Assembly: GCA_038373885.1 (NCBI GenBank)
Contig: JAWZYV010016933.1
Location: 372,001-436,000 of the forward strand
Direction of reading: 5' to 3'
Source: Cheiracanthium punctorium
Taxonomy: Eukaryota; Arthropoda; Arachnida; Araneae; Cheiracanthiidae
Length of the DNA: 64,000 nucleotides
Below are positions 12,251-23,058 of this stretch, piece by piece. Within the stretch, counting starts at the first letter, position 1. Every line of letters begins with the position of its first letter. The notes under the pieces are model-generated. The model was given only the letters and a program-made list of their open reading frames with translations. It had not been told where the DNA came from and did no database searches. The position numbers and the translations under genes were made by a program.

Positions 12251-12521
12251 TTTATTTTCAAGACACTATTCTTAATTCGCGCATTTAGTCTGCTCTGTGT
12301 TTTTTTTCTCTTTTTTTAAATGCTAGCTGTTTATTTTCCTTACAGCGTATTTCCTTAGGCTGCCTTGATAATTAAATATAAAAATTTTTGGCAAGGAAGT
12401 ATTGTTTTAGCCGTTAAATAGTTTTGCTTTGTTTTGGTTTGCAGATTCAAAAGTCGTGCCCAACCTGCGTATTTTCGGGCCCACCCATTAAACTAACCCT
12501 AGCTACGGGCCTGAATATAAT

Positions 12522-13401
12522 ACTTTCTATAAATAAAAGTATATTTATTCTCATAGATAAGCGTAGGTTTTTATTATTGAAATTAACTAGTTTGGTTATT
12601 CCTTCAAAATAGCTGACTTCAATAACAAAATCTGTTGACCTTGTGACAGGACATGGTGCTGCTGTTTGTGAATCAAAATGTTAATTTTGATTCACAAACA
12701 GCAGAACAGAAGTTGCTTAAAATTTAAATGTGTAAAAATCCAATGATTAATTGTACTATAAACAACATTCCAGAATTTGTTATAGTTTTCTCTAAACTCT
12801 AAATTATAAAAATTTATTTTATTTATTTATTTATTTTCGGTCAGATGGTTTTGTTGTATGAATATTTTTCTTTTATAAAATGTATTTGAACAGTTATGTT
12901 ATACATGAAAATTTAATAATAAACTCGCTGTGACATTAACTTGCTTTTAGACATTTATCCAAGTTAAATACTTTGATCAGAAATGTAGTTTAAAAATTTG
13001 AGATATGTTTTTTTTTTTTTTTTTTAATAAAATGTTTTGTTAAATATGAATTAAAATTCTCATTTGATGAAAATAAAATTATCTCATTTTGCATTTGTTA
13101 CATAATGTATAGTTTAGAATGTCAATGTTATAAAAGCATAATATGAGTTAAATGTATCTCTACTGTTTGTTAAATGGATAAGTATTTTTACTTCCAAATT
13201 GTAAAAAGAAGTATAAAGGAAATACTGATTCTTTATGTAATTTTAATTGGTTATTTATATTGGTTGTTTGATGACATGCACACATTTATGTAATTGATTG
13301 AATTGTATTACTATTTCCTGATTAAAAATGAATTAATAAAAGTTTTTTTATGCAGTGTTAAATAATCTTTAGTAAATCTAGTTTTTCTTAATCTTTTATA
13401 G
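12522..13401. other. Intron upstream of the first intact finger exon
   Basis: No gene. The first part (from about 12549) matches 5392 onward, including a block reading TTTGGTTATTCCTTCAAAATAG. The end is a pyrimidine-rich tract leading into the acceptor at 13400-13401. Confidence 0.5.
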
Positions 13402-13715
13402 AGCTCATTAGTGAACATTCTTCATGGAACCCCAAAAATGTTTTGCTCAAGCACAAGTGTCCATACTGTCCTTATTCATCTAATATTTCTACCCATGTGA
13501 AAGATCATAAACGTAGACATACTGGAGAAAGACCTTTTAAGTGTGGCATTTGTACAAAGAGTTTCACTGTGAAGAGTAATTGTACTGCTCATATGCGTAC
13601 TCATCTAATACATCAGCAACAGATGAAACAGTTTCTTTGCACATCTTGTCAATGTGTATTTCCTACAAAAGTGTCCTTAAAAAGGCATAATTGTGTGTAT
13701 GTAACTGAAAAATAA
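13402..13715 (+). CDS. Alternative terminal exon, three zinc fingers (intact 1)
   Basis: The exon starts after a typical acceptor (TTTTTCTTAATCTTTTATAG) and is read in phase 1: AG completes a split codon, then 103 residues run to TAA. Trp8 lies in a short leader (HSSWNPKN). Finger 1 has Cys19/22 and His35/39. A TGERPF linker leads to finger 2 (Cys47/50, His63/67). A spacer of about 11 residues precedes a terminal C2HC finger (Cys79/82, His95, Cys97) with the unusual H-x-C ending, then VYVTEK. It would supply the DNA-binding end of one isoform of a nuclear transcription factor whose shared exons lie outside the window. Finger 2 recognition positions (-1,2,3,6) read V,S,N,A. AATAAA at 14221 could serve for polyadenylation. 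The alternative is an unrelated array of small genes, but no promoter or common start is seen. Confidence 0.8.
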
Positions 13716-15615
13716 GAAAAATGCAACACAACATTCCATTTTGTATTATTTGTGCACAATGCTTCCAATTCAAATGTATGAGTGTTAGCATATAACATTT
13801 ACCATTAAAGCATTTGATAGCCAGCAATAGTTTTTAGTCACCATAACTGGTGGACTCTCTCAATTGTGACAACAAAACAGTAGAGTAACTAAAATCATTG
13901 TGGAATCAATCAAATTATCATGCAGTAACTAAATGGGAGATATGGTAGGCTTCTCCCATTCTAGAAATATGAAGATTTTCTATTACAAGAATAAGAGATG
14001 GAACCTTTTGATAGGAGGCACTAAATCCGGCCATAAAAATACCCAAAAAACCTATCCAATTATACCAAAAGATGCAGGAAGGCTCAGTACTTTTTTAAGG
14101 CTCTGTGTTCTTCATACAAATTATTTCTCCTTTTTTTTATTCACGATTTTCCATGTCACATTTCAAGGTTTTCCAGGTTTTTGACCAAACTTTGCAATTT
14201 TTTCTGACTTTTTGTGATAAAATAAAAGTTTATGGCTATTTAAGGCTTTTTGGGTTTTCTCTTGACTAGTGGCAACTTTGTATGTTCTAAAAACCTCCAG
14301 TAGCCTGAACTTATTGCATGACTACTATCCATACTTGCATTTCCATGAAAACATGTAGTAGGATTTTTGGTGCTTAATTTAAGTGTCAACTTTTTTCCCC
14401 CCAGTACTGTAAAATTAATTTAAACAGTTATATGTTATGTGTGAATGTTTAATAATAAACTATTTATAAACACTGTTATGACATTAATTAAAGTTGGGTT
14501 AAAACATTTGAATGTGTGTTTTTTTCTTTTTATAAAGTATTTTGCTAAATATGAATATACATTGTTTTAAAAAAAGTTATCTTCATAGTTTACAAAGTTT
14601 AATATCCTGCATAGTTTACAAAGTAGAACCTCTCTAATCTGTCACCTTTGGGACTGGGGGTATGGCCCGAATGCAAAAAAGGTCAAATTACCATATTGCC
14701 CCAAATATAATACAGTGTTTTTTGACTAATCATTGCCCGTATAAAACCTGACTCGCACAAAATTTGAGGCCTAAATATAGGATTTTTTCTAATTAAAGAA
14801 AAATTTCATAGGTACCTTATATTTGGGCCAATACGGTATCAGAAAGTACTTTAAAATGTGGATTTACAGTAAAATGAGCAATCTTTGAACTCAAAAATGA
14901 CTGTATGTATTGTTCACTACAATAAGCTGCACAAGAGCTGTTATTATTTGAAAAGAACAAAACTTTATATATTTACTGTACATATTTATGTAATGCGGGT
15001 GATGAGTCACCGATGAGTAGGGACAAAATTCGGCTTGAGCATGATCAACCAGAGTGACAGACTAACCGAAGACAGTTGAGATGGGTTCTACTGTAATGTG
15101 TTAATTAGAATGTTAATATTATAACCATAATATCAATTAAATATCTTTTTTTTAAATTGTGTTCAGGGTGTCATTTTATAGAGGTATTGTAACTTTACTG
15201 TTGGTTATATGGATAATTATTTTTATTTACAGGGGGAAATAAAAATAATTCATCCTTGAGCCCTGATTGGGGGGGGGGGGGACTATTCAGAAAATTAGAT
15301 TTTTTATTTAATTTTGGTTGGTTATTTGTATTTGCTGTTTGATAACATGTAAAATTTTATTGAATTCTATTAATTTTTTATGAAATAAATAACACATTAG
15401 CTTGAATATAGCGCAACACTGAAATTTTTCATCAAGATAATTGAAAAAATCCGTTATCTAGATTTCAAATGTAGCTCGAGTCAGGTTTATAACGTGAAAT
15501 GACCAGTCTAAAAATATCAGGTTAATGCAGTAAATAAATAAAGTATTTTTAGTACAGTGGTGTTAAATTAACTGTAAGTCTGTGTAGTAAATCTAGTTTT
15601 TCTTAATATTTTCAG
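13716..15615. other. Exon 3' flank and intron with MITE-like repeats
   Basis: No further gene. It is homologous to 6573-9880, without the 1.3-kb insertion, so it records the empty site near 14036. 14621-15093 has pogo/Tigger-like ends (AAGTAGAACC and GGGTTCTACTG). 14683-14836 and 15383-15545 are inverted copies of one short repeat. A G homopolymer lies near 15269-15280. The tract before 15615 is pyrimidine-rich. Confidence 0.5.
14221..14226 (+). promoter_or_regulatory. Candidate poly(A) signal for exon 13402
   Basis: AATAAA about 500 bp after the stop codon; in an AT-rich region this hexamer is common, so it is only a candidate. Confidence 0.3.
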
Positions 15616-15929
15616 AGCTCACTGGTGAATACCCTATGTGGAACCTCAAAAACGTTTCACTCAAGTACAAGTGTCCATACTGCACTTATTCATCCAATAT
15701 TTCAACCCATATGAAAGATCATAAACGTACACATACTGGAGAAAAACCTTTCAAGTGTGGTATTTGTACAAGGAGTTTCACCAAGAAGAGCAATTGCACT
15801 GCACATATGCGTACACATCTAGCACTTAAGCAATGGAAGAAAAAATTCTTTTGCACATTTTGTCAGTCTACATTTCCTACAAAAATGACCTTAGAAAGGC
15901 ATAAATGTGTGTATATAGCTGAAAAATAA
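15616..15929 (+). CDS. Alternative terminal exon, three zinc fingers (intact 2)
   Basis: An acceptor (TCTTAATATTTTCAG) at 15615 leads to AG plus 103 codons and TAA, the same length and phase as the 13402 exon. The leader keeps Trp8 (YPMWNLKN). Finger 1: Cys19/22, His35/39. TGEKPF linker. Finger 2: Cys47/50, His63/67, with K at recognition position -1 where the neighbour has V. Terminal C2HC finger: Cys79/82, His95, Cys97. The spacer after finger 2 is basic (KQWKKK). It probably arose by tandem duplication with 13402, whose introns match, then diverged in finger 2 and the spacer. A likely AATAAA lies at 16087. It is expected to act as an isoform-specific DNA-binding end in the nucleus; the partner exons are not in the window. 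Confidence 0.82.
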
Positions 15930-17063
15930 GAAAAGGCAATGCAGACTGTTTATATTTTGTATTATGTATGCACAATGCTTCAAACTGAGATATCACTGGC
16001 ATGTAAAATTTTACCTTTAAAGCATTTGATTGTGATCAGATAGCTTTACTCTAAATTGTGACTGATTGAAAAATAGATGAAATGGGAATAAATAAAAAAG
16101 ATTGTTATGAAGTAAAACTTGTGCAGGCTGAAAGATATAAGAATGTAGGTTTACCTTGCTGTCTCTTTCTCCTCTTGAAAATTTTGTCAGCACAATATTT
16201 TAAGATTCACACAAATTATGAAAGAATAAGGGAGCATTAACCTTATTTTACATAATTAAACAAGAAAACTCCTGATTTACTATATTACATATTGGTTCAG
16301 TTACTGCTATAATATCAGCAACAGGCTTCAATTTTATCTCAAAACAAAATGAATAGAATTGTATGCATGAAAATCAATTCTGAATTCAAAAGTTTTTTGC
16401 TGGTGGTGTTTCACTACAAAAGATTTTTGTCACACTCTTGTTGTGATCAAGAAATCACACAAGTTGGGACAAGAAATCACACTCTTGTGATTTCTTGTCC
16501 TCTGATGAGACAAGATCAGTTCTCTACTCTTCTCCAGTGAGAGTTAAACTTTGGATCTTGTGGTGCAGGCATTGGCATAACTGAGTGGGAGATATGGTGG
16601 GCTTAGCCCACTCTAGAAAAATTAGATTTTCTATTGCAAGAATAACAGATGTAGCCCTCTTGTGGGAAGGGGTTTTAAAGCCCACCTAAGATCTTCCATA
16701 AAGCCTATCCAATTACACCAATAGAACAGGAAGGCCTGCACTTTGTAAACCTCTGTATTCTTCATAGAAACTAAATTTTAAATAAGTTAAATTTTTACAT
16801 TAGTTTAGTTTCTCATATGCACCCTTTCTGCAATTATTTTTCTTTTAATCTGATTGCAATTACTATTTTTCCTTTCTTTCACTTTGTGCTTCAGTTGATT
16901 AACATCGATTCAGTATCTATATTTGCATTCATGTTTCTTCTACACAAATTTTTCAATGATTATTTTCTCCAAAATTTGATGTTTTTTTCATTTAATATAA
17001 TTTTTTTTGATTACATCTTTGTTTATATTAATAATGCATACAAAGAATACATATATCTATATA
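15930..17063. other. 3' flank and intron, no gene recognised
   Basis: No coding region is supported. It includes the candidate poly(A) signal at 16087 and a palindromic stretch near 16440-16500 in which AGAAATCACA and its neighbours recur. 16560-16770 resembles the flank after the 13402 exon (TAGCCCACTCTAGAAA, CCTATCCAATTA). Confidence 0.45.
16087..16092 (+). promoter_or_regulatory. Candidate poly(A) signal for exon 15616
   Basis: AATAAA, immediately overlapping a second AATAAA, about 160 bp after the stop codon, a sensible 3' UTR length. Confidence 0.45.
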
Positions 17064-18488
17064 CCCAGACAGCACATCAAACTTGCAGAAAGCTTGATTT
17101 ATCAAGTCAATAAGCTTGAAAATTCCAAGCGTGTAAGCTTGAATCAAGTGTTCTAGTTTACACTTGCCCAGCTTGCATTAAGCTTGACATTTCAAGCTTA
17201 AAAAATTTTCAAAAAAAAAAAATTTCTAAATACACGGGGCGCCCGCGCGCCACATATTTTATTTTTCCGTGTATTTTCCCCCTCTATGCTGAAATTTTAA
17301 GTTATTTTAATCTGTTTCCATCGAGTGTCCGTGGCTAGAATAGAACCCGGGACCTTTCGGTTCGTAGCCGAGCGCGTTATCCATTCAGCTACCAAGCTTC
17401 GATGGAGTTGTGACTAAGGTTTGAAGTGAATTATTAAGCGGGTTTCTGGCCAGATTGATAAGTGGGCGATATGTTATTTTTTTTTTTTTTTTCCATGGGA
17501 TGCATCAAAATTAAAACAATGTTATGTGTGATTTAAAGACTCTACTAATAGGGAAATAAACATAATATAAACTTAAGAGCAGCACATGTTTTAAAACTTT
17601 CGCAACACTCATGAGCAATACTGCCGGTGGCCAAAATCGAGACAAATGACTGATTTTGAAACCAATTTCGTAGTATAATTGTATTTTATTTTGAAGAATT
17701 TCCATATTTAGAAATATAGAATGGGTTTACTTACTTAACACAAATTTTGTGTTAAGTAATCTGAAATCAAAGAAACAGATAGTTAAACGTTACTTCGAAA
17801 TGCTATATCACAGTTGCTAACATAACATGTATGGAATACAAACACTAGTCATTTTTGTAAATATTTCTTATAATAACAAATAATTGAAAAATTTTGCTAT
17901 TTTTTAACGCTAAAAATTCTCTTTACAAATGTGGTTAGTTATTTTCCTACATATTGGTATGTTATAGAGCATTTCGAAGAATTAAAATAAGTTTAAATTA
18001 ATTTATACAAATGTAAATTTGAATTATTTTCATTGTTCATACTTTATAATTAAAAAAATTATTTAACTTCTGAATTTTTTTTTTTTATCCTTTGTAATTT
18101 TATTTTAAAACTACAAAAGTGTAAGATGTAAGATTTTTGGGCCCTAAAATCTGTATGCCCTGGGCAGTTCCCCCTTTTGCCTTGCCAGTAATATGGCACT
18201 GGTAATAAAATAAAACAAATCTTTTACGAACTTTCAGCAAATTTTAGGACGCTAGACAATTAATGTCCATTCTCTTTCACAGATGGCGTCATCAACGCTC
18301 CTTTAAAAGGGGAAAATCAAGCGAGTAGCAATTGCCAAGCTTAAATCAAGCTGTATTTAAGCTTGACAATTCAATTTGACTCTTGCAAGCTTGCTGCCAG
18401 CTTAGAATGGGTTGAACTGTCAAGCTTGCATTAATGTGTCAAATTCAAAGAAATGTCAAGCTTGATTTAAGCTTATGTGCTGTCTGGG
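17064..18488. mobile_element. TIR DNA transposon with tRNA-like block, copy 2
   Basis: The 1,425-bp element is inverted relative to the copy at 6840. It starts CCCAGACAGCACAT and ends ATGTGCTGTCTGGG. TATA flanks both ends (17060-17063 and 18489-18492). The subterminal regions again hold repeated AAGCTTG motifs, densest at 18340-18480. The tRNA-like block is at about 17330-17402 on the minus strand. No transposase is seen. Confidence 0.78.
17330..17402 (-). repeat. tRNA-like block (tRNA-Arg-like)
   Basis: Read on the minus strand it has an A box (GGTAGCTGAATGG), an anticodon-loop-like CTACGAA and a B box (GGGTTCTATTCT) at tRNA spacing. It matches the block in the first element copy. It is a captured tRNA/SINE head or a Pol III promoter, not a credible functional tRNA gene. 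Confidence 0.5.
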
Positions 18489-19988
18489 TATATGTGATGG
18501 ATGTCATAACTTTTACTTGTATTCTCAAGAAAAGGGGATTTAACTTGTACTGTGTGCATGTGTGTGTGCAAAATAATGCATCTAAATAAACTCCTCTAAA
18601 TTAAAATCTTTGTCTTTTATCTGCCAGAATTTGATAAATTGTATGTTTGTTCATTTAAAAACACATGGATTTGTTCTTGTATAAACTTGTGTATTCTCTT
18701 CACAACGTCATTCAAATATGAATAGGTTTTCTCCAGATGTGATGTGAATGTGCACTAGAACCCCTTAAAAAGTCCTCTGCCTAAGGCACCCATACTCATA
18801 GGCAGATCTCCTCATGTAAGCTTGCCGTAATACAAAACAAAACATTCAAATATCAATAAAAGAAAATTTCTTCAGCAACCTGAACCATTGAAGTTTTTAT
18901 ATTTTTTTAATTTCACCTTTTACTTTAGAAATTATTACAAGAAATAAAGACTCCAGTTGTTGAAGGTTAAAATTTGTGACAAGAAAAAAGTATTTAGTAA
19001 TGTGGGTTTTCACCCCATTTTAAAATGTGTGTGCCTGTGAAGTGTTATTTGAAAACTTTTTTTAGGAAAAAAAAATTAATTGCTATCTATTGTTTGCAGT
19101 TACATAATATAGTTTTAAATGTTAAGTAAAAGTAAGATCTACCTTGTTTGCTAAAAGAGGCCAGCTCACTTCTACAAATGTGTCATTTAGAGCTACATAT
19201 CTGCTTCCTGGAGTGTCCTGTCACTATTTGAATTCTCATCAGAAGTTGGGGACTTCTGAATATTTGCACTCCTCGAAAACTGCCAGCGACTGTCAACGGG
19301 ACTTAGCTATTGATTTAGCATGCACATGCACCACATTTGCATAGTTGTCTTCAGTGGTATGCTGGAATCAAACCCACTGTCTTCTGCTTATCAGTCCACT
19401 GGCTTAACTACTGAGATACCATGGTCCTAGATTGTTGTTGTAATATTCTCTGGCAAACTGGGGAGCAATGCCAAATGTTCCATGCATAACACCAATTTAC
19501 TAAATGGAGCATCTTCCATGTTGCTGAACTGCAGTGCTAGGAAAACTGACTTAGCTCAGGGTCTCCCAATTTTGAACCAATTCAAAATGAAAGACCAGCA
19601 CCTGGAGTCACATCCCCAGAGGCATCATTATAATACTGTGGATGTTAGAGCTGACAGATTTTACATGATGCAACTACCTTTAGCATACTCAGTCCACAAC
19701 AGACTGAGTCAAGAGAAGAGTTCACCTCCCCAGACACAAGCCAAGCCAGTGGTGATTCAGTGTCCATGTTCTTCTGAGAACCTAAAATGACTGGGCCACT
19801 TTGGGAGTTCTTAAATGTATGTTTTTGTTTACATGCATGATGTGATTTTCTTGAAGTGTAACTTTACTGTTGATTATCTATGTATTAGTTTATTTATGAC
19901 ATTTCCAGGTTTAAACTTAATGCATCTAAAAGTGCTTGATATCATGTAGAATGAACTTTAATAGTTTTTTTTTTTTTAAATCTTTTAG
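18489..19988. other. Intron with a 0.7-kb insertion
   Basis: No gene. 18600-19140 and 19818-19988 together match 40400-41131 upstream of the decayed exon at 41132 (shared TATAAACTTGTGTATT, TGCATG(A/G)TGTGATTTT). The segment 19141-19817 is absent from that paralogue and carries the tRNA-like head described separately. The region ends in a poly-T tract and acceptor. Confidence 0.5.
19356..19426 (-). repeat. tRNA-derived SINE head or tRNA pseudogene
   Basis: On the minus strand the block starts GGTATCTCAGTAGTTAAG, has a B-box-like GGGTTTGATTCC and ends GCATACC, so the outer five bases of the acceptor stem still pair (GGTAT with ATACC). The T-arm pairs poorly. It lies inside a 0.68-kb segment absent from the paralogous intron at 40.9 kb, so a tRNA-derived retroposon is more likely than a working tRNA gene. 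Confidence 0.45.
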
Positions 19989-20284
19989 AGATCATTAGTG
20001 AATACTCTGCATGGAATTTCAAAAATGCTTCTTCAAAGTTCAAGTGTTCTTATTGTCCCTATACATCTAACAATTCTACTCATATGAAAGATCATGAGCG
20101 TACACATACTGGAGAAAAACCTTTTAAGTGTAACGTTTGTAAAAAGAGTTTCAACAAGAAGAGTAATTGTACAGCTCATATGCGTACTCATTCAACAACT
20201 CAGCAAACATTTTGTACTTTTTGTCAAAGTGTATTTCTTACAAAAGTATCCTTTAAAAGACATAAATGTATTTGTGTAACTTAA
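19989..20284 (+). CDS. Alternative terminal exon, three zinc fingers (intact 3)
   Basis: Acceptor TTTTTTTTTTTAAATCTTTTAG ends at 19988; AG then 97 codons to TAA in the shared phase. The leader is EYSAWNFKN with Trp8. Finger 1: Cys19/22, His35/39. TGEKPF linker. Finger 2: Cys47/50, His63/67 (KSFNKKSNCTAH). After a spacer six residues shorter than in the first two cassettes comes the C2HC finger (Cys75/78, His91, Cys93), ending ICVT. Its closest relatives here are the decayed cassettes at 41132 and 42227. A dispersed repeat begins only about 40 bp after the stop, so its native 3' UTR may have been replaced. It would provide another DNA-binding isoform of the same factor. Confidence 0.8.
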
Positions 20285-20778
20285 AAAATTATGCAATAAT
20301 TTACATTTGTATTATTTGTGCACAATCAGGGTTGGCAAGATTTTGACGCTCGCCAGTTTTTACCAGGTTTCACCATGGTTTTTACCATCATGTCAAAAAT
20401 CAAGATCTTTGGTAGCATTTTGTTTCAGCTAATTACAGTTTAAACTAGAAATCAAAGCCCGTTGTGGAGGCAATTATAACATTTGACGAAAATATGTCTA
20501 CACTCAATATATTCAATCTTCGTCTATGTAAAATAAATAAGTTCATATTCAATTTTTATTACATTGACGTAATAAAAAAATTCAATTTTTATGATAACGT
20601 AAAATAGATAAGTTCGTGTGCAATTTTTGTTATATACACAAATTGAATTTCATGCTCTTCTGGAAACATGGGTTAACTTTTTGCATTCAAAAGATTTCAT
20701 TTTGTGTACACAGCCATTCTTATATCCATGCAGATGGTTTATTTGTGAAAAAAAATTAAACAATGTAACCTGGAACAG
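20285..20778. repeat. Dispersed repeat R, left part of interrupted copy
   Basis: From about 20400 it is paralogous to 4105 onward. It has a local duplication (GTAAAATA(A/G)ATAAGTTC at about 20526 and 20589). The copy is broken by the Penelope complex starting at about 20779 and resumes at 28760. Confidence 0.55.
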
Positions 20779-21771
20779 CTAAACATTATACTATTATACC
20801 TATTTTCGCATCACAAGCACTTTTGGCCATGCACATGGCCATCATCAGGTGTCTTCCTGTTCTTTTGCTTCTCGTTCTTTAAGACTTATTAGCCACACCC
20901 ACCAAATTTCATCAATGTGTGCGTGAGTCATTTCATTAACTCCAGTGATGTCATTTATTATTTCTAATGCTTTGCTCTTTAGGCCATGGCTTTATTATTG
21001 TATGCAATTTTTTTAATATTATCAAAATCAATGGTGAAGGGGATGGTTTAAGCTAAACTTGAGAGAGCAGCACTTGGCTTACCAAAATGTAAATCGTTAA
21101 TATGTTCCTTTTTTCTTTCTTTAATTTTTCTTTTAGTCACACCAATATAGCTTCCAGAACTATTGTTTTCTTCAAATTTAAGGTTAATTTTGCCGGCAGT
21201 TTCTTCTCTCATGGTTTATTTTATCTTTATCATTTCTAATACTATTGAAAATGTTTTTATTTGGTTTGATGGGTTGGACTTCTTTTTTGACAGCTATATT
21301 TGTTATTTTAGTGGCTATTCCTCTGCGGTATGGGATTGCTTTAGTGAAAGTTTGTTTTGTTTTTTGTGCACTGGTTATTATATTCAGTTTTTTAATTCTT
21401 ACTTTAAAGATTTTGCTTACAATTCTTTCAGAATAATTTGCTATTTTACATTGATGTTTAATGAAGCTGGTTTCTTCTTTCTAGAGGATTTCATTGGAAC
21501 AGATTTTGATAGCTTATTAATGTATGAATGAATAGCTGCTGTTTTATATTTAAAGGGGGTATTGGATTTGAAATTAACAAGTTGATTATTATTTGTGGTT
21601 TTTTGAAAGATAGTGGTATTTATTTTACTTTCTTCATCTTTAATTATTTTTACATCTAGTCAATTAATTGTATTGTTATTTTCTCTTTCAAAGGTGAACT
21701 GAATGTCATTGTTGATTTCATTTAAGTAGGTTTCTAAATTTTTGTTTCCAACAACAGCAAAAACGTCATCC
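20779..21771 (-). pseudogene. Penelope GIY-YIG endonuclease and RT end, minus arm
   Basis: Read on the minus strand, the segment continues the RT from the YVDD region (GGATGACGTT just inside 21771), passes through the connecting region and reaches a GIY-YIG-type endonuclease with SGSYIGVTKRKIKERK near 21130. It ends in a tail with the CTGATGA stem-loop at 20818-20850. Stops and indels are present. In the family, RT plus GIY-YIG endonuclease drives target-primed insertion. Plus-strand open frames here are antisense shadows. Confidence 0.7.
20818..20850 (-). ncRNA. Hammerhead-like motif in Penelope tail (minus arm)
   Basis: The minus strand reads CCTGATGA followed by a perfect stem GGCCATG/CATGGCC and then AAAAG. 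This is the CUGAUGA core and helix II of a hammerhead ribozyme, which Penelope elements are known to carry, but the canonical GAAA after helix II is altered here. Activity is doubtful. Confidence 0.4.
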
Positions 21772-22160
21772 ACATATGGGTGATTCTGTTCTAACTGTGA
21801 CTTTTTTTACTAAAAATGTTAAGATTTTAAAATTAAACATTTTAAATTTTTTTATGCATATTGTTCATCTATTTTATTGTAAAAATGAAAGGAGAGAATT
21901 TTACTACAACTTCCTTTTTTTTTTTTTTGCCATAAACTTTGTTTGCGACGAGCTCTCTTTTTTCATTCTGATAACTCTTGAATAGATTTAAGTTTTCCTT
22001 CCTTTTTCCTTTTTTCATTTCTTGCTCTTTCTTTCTGACAATAATTTTCATAAGCATCTGGATCCTTCCCTATTTTTTCTCTCTTTAATTTTTCAGCAAT
22101 ACGTTTTTGTTCCAAACAATGTTGTTTTACTTCGGCACTAATTTTATTTTTACATTTTCC

Positions 22161-22194
<34 letters not shown>

Positions 22195-23058
22195 GACGAT
22201 TGTTGAATTCTGCTACTTTTATTGTCACTAATATCAGGTAAATTTCTGGTACGAAGTATTGAAGCCATCTGCATTAAAAATAATTACAATTATTAATTAA
22301 AATAATTTTATTACTAATTAATTATTTTTTCACATGGTACTGACATTTTCATTAAAATAACAACTGTAATTGTTTGGTTATGAATTTGATAATATCCATT
22401 TACTGTGTAATTTAGGTTAGTATTAAGTACAAAAATTTACTGTTTTAGACATAAAAAAATCAATAGTTGATAAAGTTTATCAGTACCACAGTACTGATAA
22501 GAAAATTTATGACATACCTTTTTAAAATTGAGTTCTAAAATGACACAAACTCTTTGCACTATTTCATCTACTCAATGAAATATTACTCAGGTGACGTACT
22601 TGCAACATGGTTCGCTTGACGTTTTATAAATCTCAAGATGGCCCTCGAGTCGTACAAATTCAAATTCAAAAATTCGTTAAAATTTAAAGACAAAAGTTAT
22701 TGAACCGGAATTTAGTGTTAACTTAATACATTAACAAAAAGGGTGTCAATTTTTTTAGTTTGATTATATACATTAGAATTTATGAAGTAATTAGTTTCAA
22801 TCATTTATTGCAAAAAAAAAGAAATTATAGATAAATTCTAGAAATGGACTTGACAGGGTACTGACATTTAGGTGATATATTGTAAGTTTTCACTGAATGG
22901 CAAGTTATATTATATTTTTAAAAAATGATGAAATATGTTGATGGGTATCTAATTAATTTAAAATTTTCATTAATAGATTATTAATTAATGACCAGTGAGA
23001 ACAAGCAATACAGGACATAAAAAATCACAGTTAAAATGGAATCCATAAATGTTCACCC
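21772..23058. mobile_element. TIR DNA transposon inserted in Penelope RT
   Basis: It interrupts the RT between a GGTGGAGATAT half and a GGATGACG half. Ends are inverted: GGGTGA at both tips, then a matching block (GATTCTGTTCTAACTGTGAC against GATTCCATTTTAACTGTGAT). ATAT flanks both sides, suggesting a 4-bp target duplication. It carries a lysine-rich frame on the minus strand (21963-22274). The class is not recognised; a four-base duplication would fit Sola- or Chapaev-like families, which is speculative. Confidence 0.65.
21963..22274 (-). CDS. Lysine/arginine-rich protein fragment of the nested transposon
   Basis: The 103-residue open frame is highly basic. An N-terminal MASILRTRNLPDISDN-like part is followed by a long lysine run from a poly-T tract (22164-22192), then a charged helical region (EQKRIAEKLKREK, DPDAYENYCQKERARNEK). 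It resembles the basic amphipathic N-termini seen in some arthropod transposon proteins, but I cannot name the family. It lies wholly inside the 1.3-kb TIR element. No catalytic domain is present, so it is probably a relic exon. Confidence 0.35.

Larger units (their letters stand above)
10074..12513 (+). mobile_element. hAT DNA transposon (ZMYM-type), decayed
   Basis: The boundaries are exact. An 8-bp direct repeat AATATAAT lies at 10066-10073 and 12514-12521. The element starts CTGGCCCGTAGCTACGGG and ends with the inverted form (reverse complement CAGGCCCGTAGCTAGGG). The 8-bp duplication and CAGG-type ends fit hAT. It encodes a broken transposase (10486-11904) and carries a nested foldback repeat. 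It sits at the junction of two tandem copies of the zinc-finger module. Confidence 0.85.

Noticed and set aside
16817..17113. 98-residue plus-strand frame with hydrophobic runs
   Set aside because: T-rich sequence produces Phe/Leu/Ile runs; it overlaps a transposon end and has no acceptor or start context.
21163..21531. Plus-strand hydrophobic open frames, possible membrane proteins
   Set aside because: They are exact antisense shadows of the Penelope endonuclease/RT region; the same happens at 24036-24239, 25133-25336 and 28022-28445.
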